Origin: Altererythrobacter xiamenensis
GTDB taxonomy: Bacteria > Pseudomonadota > Alphaproteobacteria > Sphingomonadales > Sphingomonadaceae
Length of the DNA: 64,000 bases
Direction: 5' to 3'
Assembly (NCBI RefSeq): GCF_900177715.1
Contig: NZ_FXWG01000002.1
Span: 496,001-560,000, forward strand
The position numbers were made by a program, and so were the translations under genes. A model generated the notes under the pieces. That model saw only the letters and a list, made by a program, of their open reading frames with translations. It did not search any database and was not told where the DNA came from. Positions 59,245-64,000 of this stretch are shown here, one piece after another (position 1 is the stretch's first letter; each line of letters opens with the position of its first letter).

Positions 59245-59401
59245 TCTCACGTTCTCCCAAATAATCTATAAAACCCGCAGAAATCCTAGGGATTTGGCCC
59301 TTGGATCGTTCCGGATCGTCCCGCCTGTTCTCGGGGGTTCCAGACACTTTTGTGGGCCTTTTGAGGCCGTTTCGCAAAGGCCCAGATGAAAAGGCCCCCA
59401 C

Positions 59402-60625
59402 ATGCCGCTGACAGATACTCGCCTCCGCGCACTCAAGCGCAAAGATAAGCCGTACAAGGTCACCGATGAGCGCGGCCTATATGTTGAGGTCACGCCGACC
59501 GGTAGCAAGCTTTGGCGATTCCGATACCGGATCGGCGGTGCGCAAAAGAAGCTCTGCATCGGCAGCTATCCCGAAATCAGCCTCAAGCAAGCGCGAGACG
59601 CGGCCTACGAAGCACGACGAGCTGTTGCTTCTGGCGGCGACCCGGCCTTTGAGAAGCGGAAGCGGAAAATCCGCGCGGAGTTTCTTTCTGCGCAGACGTT
59701 CGAGGCAGTCGCACGTGAGTATATTGAACAGATGATGGTCCAGAATGGCCGTGCCGATGGCACGATCGTCAAGGCCAACTATTTCCTCGACAAGCTTGCC
59801 CCTGCCATCGGGAACCGACCCATCCACGAGATCGAGCCGTTCGAAGTCCTGGCTCCCCTCAAACGGCTGGAAGCCACTGGCAAGCACGAGACCGCGAAGA
59901 AATGCCGCTCGTTCGCAGGCCGAGTGTTTCGCTACGGTGTCGCAACGACCCGTTGCAAATCCGATCCGACCAGTATGCTGAAGGGTGCTCTCGTAACGCC
60001 GAGAGCCACGCATTATGCAGCAATCCTTGAGCCCACCGAGCTAGGAGGGCTGCTGCGCGCAATCGACGACTTCACTGGCTACATGGTGACGAAGTTAGCT
60101 TTGCAGATCGCGCCGCATGTGTTCGTGCGCCCCGGTGAACTTCGGCACGCCGAATGGCATGAGATCGACCTCGTCGATGGGGTCTGGAAGATTCCTGCCG
60201 GTAAGATGAAGGCACGCCGAGCGCATGCCGTCCCGCTTTCCAAGCAGGTTAGAGGCTATCTCACTGATCTGGCCGAGATGCTCGGCCGCGAAGGATATGT
60301 TTTCCCCTCTGCGCGCAGTGCCAGGCGTCCAATGAGTGAAAACACGCTCAATGCCGCATTCCGTCGCATGGGATACTCGAAGGAAGAAGTCACCGCGCAC
60401 GGACTCCGGGCGACAGCATCGACATTCCTGAACGAGTCGGGACTTTGGAATCCGGATGCAATCGAGCGTGCCTTGGCACATGGCGACAGCAATGTTGTGC
60501 GAGGCATCTACCATCGCGGTAAGCACTGGGACGAGCGCGTGCGCATGGCTCAATGGTGGAGCGACTACCTCGATGAGCTCCGGACAGGAGGAAGGGTCAT
60601 CCAGGGCAAGTTTGCGAAGGGTTGA
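59402..60625 (+). CDS. Tyrosine-type integrase of element 2
   Basis: The 407-residue P4-type integrase has the DUF4102 arm domain (YKVTDERGLYVEVTPTGSKLWRF) and the same catalytic residues as int1: Arg in VRPGE, HxxR in HGLRAT, His in LAHGDSN and Tyr in GIYHR. The two integrases are visibly homologous over their whole length, explaining the shared tRNA target. It starts 157 bases after the core. Its element extends beyond the window. Confidence 0.95.
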   Translation: MPLTDTRLRALKRKDKPYKVTDERGLYVEVTPTGSKLWRFRYRIGGAQKKLCIGSYPEISLKQARDAAYEARRAVASGGDPAFEKRKRKIRAEFLSAQTFEAVAREYIEQMMVQNGRADGTIVKANYFLDKLAPAIGNRPIHEIEPFEVLAPLKRLEATGKHETAKKCRSFAGRVFRYGVATTRCKSDPTSMLKGALVTPRATHYAAILEPTELGGLLRAIDDFTGYMVTKLALQIAPHVFVRPGELRHAEWHEIDLVDGVWKIPAGKMKARRAHAVPLSKQVRGYLTDLAEMLGREGYVFPSARSARRPMSENTLNAAFRRMGYSKEEVTAHGLRATASTFLNESGLWNPDAIERALAHGDSNVVRGIYHRGKHWDERVRMAQWWSDYLDELRTGGRVIQGKFAKG

Positions 60626-60645
60626 TCGGGAGAACGAATTTCTTC

Positions 60646-60750
60646 TCAGCCAGTGCAGGACTGAATGCTCAGGATCAGCCCCGCCACGGACACTGACGCC
60701 AGCAAGGCGAACTCAATTCTGATGCCCCAGATTCGAAGCCAATTCCGCAT
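60646..60750 (-). CDS. Possible 34-residue membrane protein
   Basis: The frame reads MRNWLRIWGIRIEF, then the hydrophobic LALLASVSVAGLILSI-like stretch (FALLASVSVAGLILSI), then QSCTG. It begins 11 bases after the stop of the 64-residue gene on the same strand. GAGG lies nine bases upstream. The small size makes it uncertain. Confidence 0.35.
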   Translation of the reverse strand: MRNWLRIWGIRIEFALLASVSVAGLILSIQSCTG

Positions 60751-60761
60751 CGTGCCCAGCC

Positions 60762-60956
60762 TCAGTTCGTAGAGCTTTGGCAGCCAAGCTGATCGAAGCG
60801 CTCAGCAACAGTTTTCCACGTTGCTATGCCTGCCTCGTCCCCTTCGTGGGATAGCCGCTGGATTTGCTGCGCGATATATGCAGGTCCCTCTTCGCCATGG
60901 TTCTTTTCGACCCAGAGCGCGACCGCCCACAATTCATGATCGCGGCTCAGCACCAT
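60762..60956 (-). CDS. Small conserved hypothetical protein
   Basis: The 64-residue product (MVLSRDHELWAVALWVEKNHGEEG..., WKTVAERFDQL) resembles short proteins seen on sphingomonad mobile elements, possibly DUF6961, but that assignment is uncertain. Its start overlaps the thermonuclease end by 10 bases, so it belongs to the same operon. Confidence 0.68.
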   Translation of the reverse strand: MVLSRDHELWAVALWVEKNHGEEGPAYIAQQIQRLSHEGDEAGIATWKTVAERFDQLGCQSSTN

Positions 60957-61498
60957 GGTTCACGTCTCCCGGTCCAGGTTCGCGCCATGCCTTCGCTAAC
61001 CAGCTGATCGCCAAGCGAGCGGCCGCCGCGCGTTACAACCCGCAGCTTGCGGCCGTACTGATCCTCGTCTCTGCTACCGATGGTCCTCAGTTCAAAGGGC
61101 CCGCCATTCAGCAATTCGACAAGGCGGTGCGTCGCGCGCATGCCGAGCTGGTATTCATAGTCGCAACGAGGCTCGCTGATCTCGGGAGTGTCGATGTCGG
61201 CAATCCGGATCTTCACGCCATCAAGCCAGAAAGTATCTCCATCCACGACGCATGTGCGCCGGATGGATCCGCAGATGTCGAATTGTGGGGAGCTTGCTTG
61301 CTGCAATAAAGCCTGAGGCTGCTGATCGTCGTTAGCAAGGCTGGCATCATCGACTGGCCAGTTGAGTGCCAGCATCCCTCCAGCAAATACGATCGCGAAT
61401 GCTCCCAAACCCAACGCGATCTCCTTTCTCAGCTTCCGGCGCTTCTGTGCCTTCAACGCCTTGCGAAAGTCGAACGGCTCACCTGGGGTCTCATTCAC
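60947..61498 (-). CDS. Thermonuclease (SNase-like) family protein
   Basis: The 183-residue protein has a short cytoplasmic basic part, one membrane helix (ALGLGAFAIVFAGGMLALNW) and a staphylococcal-nuclease-like domain (CVVDGDTFWLDGVKIRIADIDTPE, with GMRATHRLVELLNGG and DQYGRKL). The Arg/Asp/Glu catalytic set appears present (RIADID, EISEP, QYGRKLR). Such proteins are frequent in conjugative elements and may process DNA or help entry. It overlaps the downstream 64-residue gene. Confidence 0.9.
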   Translation of the reverse strand: MNETPGEPFDFRKALKAQKRRKLRKEIALGLGAFAIVFAGGMLALNWPVDDASLANDDQQPQALLQQASSPQFDICGSIRRTCVVDGDTFWLDGVKIRIADIDTPEISEPRCDYEYQLGMRATHRLVELLNGGPFELRTIGSRDEDQYGRKLRVVTRGGRSLGDQLVSEGMARTWTGRREPWC

Positions 61499-61562
61499 TG
61501 GCGTTGTCCGTCTTCATTCCGGCACATGATTTCAGACAATAGCCGGAAATCAGGTAGTTTCG

Positions 61563-62147
61563 TCAATTGTACGTACCAATTGCTTGCCAACGTCCCAACA
61601 CAGACCGGACATATTGCGGCGTTTCACCATTGTTGGGAATGCCGCGTGATCGGGAGACGGCACCGGGGCCAGCATTGTAAGCAGCCAAGGCCAGGTGGAC
61701 TGCGTCGAACCGGTCCAACATATCGCGAAGGTACCTGGCGCCACCGTCGATCGATGCAAGAGGGTCATGACGGTTCCGGACGCCCAGTTCTCTCGCCGTG
61801 GCCGGCATAAGCTGAGCCAGCCCGGCAGCACCGGCTGGACTAACAGCCATCGGATTGAAGCGGGACTCAGCCCAGATAAGAGCACGAAGCAGGTTGGTCG
61901 GTAGCCCGTAACGGCGTTCAGCCTCGGCTATCGCCGCCATATACAAGCCTTCCCGGTAGGATACGTTTGCTGGCTCGGCCTGGTAGATTGCAGGAAGATA
62001 TTCCCTTGCCGGCTGCTGTTCCGTCTTCGGCGGAACGATCGCGTGCTCGAACAAGGTGAAATCCTGGGCGCGTACTTGCTGTGAGGAGGTCGCGATCATC
62101 CCCAGACAGGAGACCGCTAGCGCGGTCAGACAATTGAGGCAGTTCAT
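61563..62147 (-). CDS. Lytic transglycosylase, exported
   Basis: The 194-residue protein has a signal peptide (CLTALAVSCLGMIATSSQQVRAQ) and an SLT domain: YGLPTNLLRALIWAESRFNP with the catalytic Glu, GAAGLAQLMPATARELG, and LALAAYNAGPGAV. It opens peptidoglycan, a standard job of conjugation VirB1-like proteins, consistent with an element-2 transfer system beyond the window. Its promoter gap has a GTTC-N7-GTTC box. Confidence 0.92.
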   Translation of the reverse strand: MNCLNCLTALAVSCLGMIATSSQQVRAQDFTLFEHAIVPPKTEQQPAREYLPAIYQAEPANVSYREGLYMAAIAEAERRYGLPTNLLRALIWAESRFNPMAVSPAGAAGLAQLMPATARELGVRNRHDPLASIDGGARYLRDMLDRFDAVHLALAAYNAGPGAVSRSRGIPNNGETPQYVRSVLGRWQAIGTYN

Positions 62148-62493
62148 CTCGACTTGTGCTCCATTGATTCGAATTTAAAGAGAACATAAAAAGAACATGT
62201 ACCTGTAGGAAATCGGGAACTGGAAATTGGGGCCGTCGACCAAGCAAAAAGCGACATCGGAAGGTGCGATGGACGGGATTCGCGCGGGCTGATCGCGCAG
62301 CAGCGCTGACTGTGCCAGCTTCTGAGCGAAGAGAGCCGCGATACGCGCGAACGCGGCCGAAATTCGCGCGAATCATGGAAGGAAGCCGATTCGTTCCTTC
62401 CTCTATGTTCTCTTATTGTTCTTTTCGTTTTCCTACAGTCTTCCTTTGAGGTTAGCCGGGGAGTCGATAACTTCTAGAGATAAGGATTCGTCG
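62148..62493. promoter_or_regulatory. Divergent control region with two LexA-type boxes
   Basis: The 346-base gap separates the lytic transglycosylase gene (minus) from an HTH gene (plus). It holds GAAC-N7-GAAC (62182-62196) and GTTC-N7-GTTC (62407-62421), the direct-repeat form of the alphaproteobacterial SOS box in opposite directions. CTGTAGGAAA (62203-62212) and its complement (62429-62438) lie next to each. GGAAGGAA/TTCCTTCC form a hairpin (62377-62401). The middle is GC-rich with two CGCGCGAA blocks. No gene is seen. Confidence 0.65.
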
Positions 62494-62985
62494 ATGACCA
62501 ACATGGCTCTCTTTGCCGAACAACAGGTTCGCGCCGACCTCGCCCGGCTGCTCTTGGCGGCCGTCGAAGCCAGCGGTCGTGCCCGCTGCGACATCGCGCG
62601 CGATGCGCAGATCCATAAGGATGCCCTGCGCCGCGTCCTTGCCGGCGAACGCTCGGCCAGCCTCGGTGAAGCCTTGCGTATTCTTGCCGCGAGCGGCGTC
62701 GCGCCGCACGCACACCTGCTTTTGTTCCTCGTCAGCAGCGGCGATCACGCGATCGAATGGCTGCAATCGGACCTCGCGCAATTCTTCGAGGACTTTTCCG
62801 GCGAACTGCCTTCGGCGCTCGAGCGTGTCCTCGGCAACCAGGTTCACGATGTGAAGCCGCGCTGGGCCAAGGGTACGGCACATCGTGTCGCCCGCCTGCT
62901 CTCCGACCATATCGATGAGCTCGAACGCAAGGACGCCTTGCTTGGCGACATCTTTACCGGGTCCGAGGGAGACCATCGTGGGTGA
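62494..62985 (+). CDS. HTH-type hypothetical protein of element 2
   Basis: The 163-residue protein has a phage-repressor-like helix-turn-helix early on (ARCDIARDAQIHKDALRRVLAGERSASLGEALRILAASG) and a longer helical C-terminal part with FLVSSGDHAIEWLQSDLAQFFEDF. ATG at 62494 follows AAGGATTC. Its last eight bases overlap the next gene, suggesting translational coupling. The role may be a regulator of transfer genes. A LexA-like box lies 73 bases before its start. Confidence 0.78.
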   Translation: MTNMALFAEQQVRADLARLLLAAVEASGRARCDIARDAQIHKDALRRVLAGERSASLGEALRILAASGVAPHAHLLLFLVSSGDHAIEWLQSDLAQFFEDFSGELPSALERVLGNQVHDVKPRWAKGTAHRVARLLSDHIDELERKDALLGDIFTGSEGDHRG

Positions 62986-63208
62986 GGAGGTAGACAAAGG
63001 AGCGACCGAGACCCGCCGGGTGACGCGGCTCATTCGCCTGCCGGAAGTGCAACACCGTGTCGGCCTAGGCCGTTCGACGATCTATCGCTGGATGAGCGAG
63101 GGTAAGTTTCTGAAACCGGTGCAGCTGGGGGGGTACTCGGTCGCTTGGGCCGAAGACGAGGTCGAAGAGTGGATATCAGGCAGGCTCGGTGAGCCTCAAC
63201 AGGCCTGA
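62978..63208 (+). CDS. AlpA-type transcriptional regulator of element 2
   Basis: The 76-residue protein has the compact AlpA domain: LIRLPEVQHRVGLGRSTIYRWMSEGKFLKPVQLGGYSVAWAEDEVEEWISG. The GTG at 62978 is used because it overlaps the HTH gene's stop and GAGGGAG is upstream. In related elements AlpA triggers excision or transfer genes. Confidence 0.85.
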   Translation: MGEEVDKGATETRRVTRLIRLPEVQHRVGLGRSTIYRWMSEGKFLKPVQLGGYSVAWAEDEVEEWISGRLGEPQQA

Positions 63209-63210
63209 AT

Positions 63211-63684
63211 TCAATCGAAGGTAAGCTCTTGCCTCGCCTTGATGAGGCAGCGACCGTTGTAGGAGACGAAGGGGTCATAGAACGGGTAATCCTTCACACC
63301 CTCGGTCTCCTGTTGCTCAACCCCTTCCCAAAATTCATCTTCGTCGTCTACGCCTACATCGTCGATGTGCGATTCCACCTCTGTATTGATGCTACCGACC
63401 CTGCGGATCGAGTTTGGAAGGTGCACAACCGAGTCGAGATAGAGCCTTATGCTTTCGACCGTTTCGACGCCTTCCGGAAGTTCGACGTATCCGTCGTAGG
63501 AGGCATCCAAGGTTCCGACCGTTCGTAAGCTGGCGGGCAATTTCACGACAGGATGATCGGCGACATCGATTTCGCCGATCTCTGTAACTCCATCCGAAAT
63601 CTCGATCCCGGCGTTGCATTCCAGATGAAGTCTCCCGATCTTCCTGAGCCCGGTCGGATAGGCAGCGATGGTCGGCCACTGCAT
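63211..63684 (-). CDS. Leucine-rich-repeat-like hypothetical protein
   Basis: The 157-residue protein has about four irregular repeats of 22-24 residues with a strand-turn pattern (GLRKIGRLHLECNAGIEI, GVTEIGEIDVADHPVVKL, SLRTVGTLDASYDGYVEL, GVETVESIRLYLDSVVHL). An acidic C-terminus follows. The ATG at 63684 is preceded by CAGGAG. No secretion signal is visible. No function is proposed. Confidence 0.72.
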   Translation of the reverse strand: MQWPTIAAYPTGLRKIGRLHLECNAGIEISDGVTEIGEIDVADHPVVKLPASLRTVGTLDASYDGYVELPEGVETVESIRLYLDSVVHLPNSIRRVGSINTEVESHIDDVGVDDEDEFWEGVEQQETEGVKDYPFYDPFVSYNGRCLIKARQELTFD

Positions 63685-63739
63685 GTAATACTCCTGAACG
63701 AATTCAGCTTCGCAAATTGATTGCGGGTCAATCCCTCGT

Positions 63740-64000
63740 TGTAACATCGGGTGACTGGCGAGACACGGTTGGACTTGTACTATAGCTTCTCGCGCAGAGC
63801 TTCGTAAGGCGTTTTGCCGTTGAAGGCGCCATGCGTTCTGTGGAAGTTGTAGAAGCGCTCCCATTCGTCGAGGCGTTCTTCGAGATCGACATCACCCTTG
63901 TAGGTGAGCAGCTGATAAAACTCCTGACTGTCTGAGCGATGCGATCTTTCGACCTTGCCATTCAGCTGAGGCGAGCTTGGTTTGATATAGGCGTGGCGGA
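63740..64000. mobile_element. IS481-family element, right part
   Basis: The sequence from TGTAACATCGGGTGACTGGC (63740) to the window end looks like one end of an IS481-type insertion: a likely terminal repeat followed 20-40 bases later by the transposase stop. The other end lies beyond the window. The exact boundary is inferred from one end only. Confidence 0.7.
63780..64000 (-). CDS. IS481-type transposase, C-terminal fragment
   Basis: The last 73 codons of a DDE transposase are present, starting outside the window. The readable part is AYIKPSSPQLNGKVERSH, where the last catalytic Glu lies in KVERSH. It continues with FYQLLTYKGDVDLEERLDEWERFYNFHRTHGAFNGKTPYEALREKL, as typical for the rve C-terminus of IS481. 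It is the only part of this transposase visible. Confidence 0.9.
   Translation of the reverse strand, partial: RHAYIKPSSPQLNGKVERSHRSDSQEFYQLLTYKGDVDLEERLDEWERFYNFHRTHGAFNGKTPYEALREKL

Overview
The window looks like a chromosomal segment of a GC-rich alphaproteobacterium, most likely Sphingomonadales and probably the Erythrobacteraceae. This rests on the family mix (GapR/DUF2312, DUF1244, a TonB receptor in a catabolic cluster, UbiG, a quinohaemoprotein dehydrogenase) and on general protein resemblance. No 16S gene is present, so the genus is an inference.

Layout: 1-28284 is ordinary core genome. It holds the rpoB tail and rpoC, gltX, pyk, yebC-ruvC, ubiG, lysC, an SPFH/NfeD pair, a PQQ dehydrogenase, and three genes linked to cyclic-di-GMP (a stand-alone PilZ protein, a PilZ-HTH fusion and a degenerate GGDEF protein). 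A tRNA-Leu(CAG) at 28285-28371 marks the end of the core.

The 3' end of that tRNA plus eight downstream bases (28347-28379) is repeated exactly, 33 bp, at 59212-59244. Each copy is followed by a related tyrosine integrase (28549-29751 and 59402-60625). I read this as two tandem elements. Element 1 (about 30.9 kb, 28380-59244) is complete. Element 2 runs off the right edge, where an IS481-type transposase is cut by the window.

Element 1 has three parts. (i) A catabolic cluster (29891-40150): two glutathione S-transferases, an MpaB/DUF2236 protein, two unlike acyl-CoA dehydrogenases, a TetR regulator, a TonB receptor and a feruloyl-CoA-synthase-like ligase. Three copies of the palindrome TTATCA-N4-TGATAA sit in exactly the three control gaps, so the cluster is probably one TetR regulon. 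(ii) A defence region (40785-49618): an HNH protein, a GHKL ATPase overlapping a methyltransferase-like partner, a DUF6119/TIGR04141 protein, then a restriction endonuclease, a C5-cytosine methylase and Vsr. (iii) A mobilisation block (49668-56660): ArdC, MobF relaxase, TraD-like coupling protein, an accessory protein and an AlpA-like regulator, but no mating-pair genes. Element 1 therefore looks mobilisable rather than self-transmissible. Its right end has a nuclease-like gene pair and a GSU2403-type nucleotidyltransferase.

Element 2 begins with an integrase, a thermonuclease, a lytic transglycosylase, an HTH protein and an AlpA regulator. The divergent promoter gap there carries two GTTC-N7-GTTC motifs, the alphaproteobacterial LexA box, suggesting SOS-linked control. 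The most interesting candidates are the GHKL ATPase/methyltransferase-like/DUF6119 module and the palindrome-defined catabolic regulon. Functions are inferred from reading the sequence; no database search was run.
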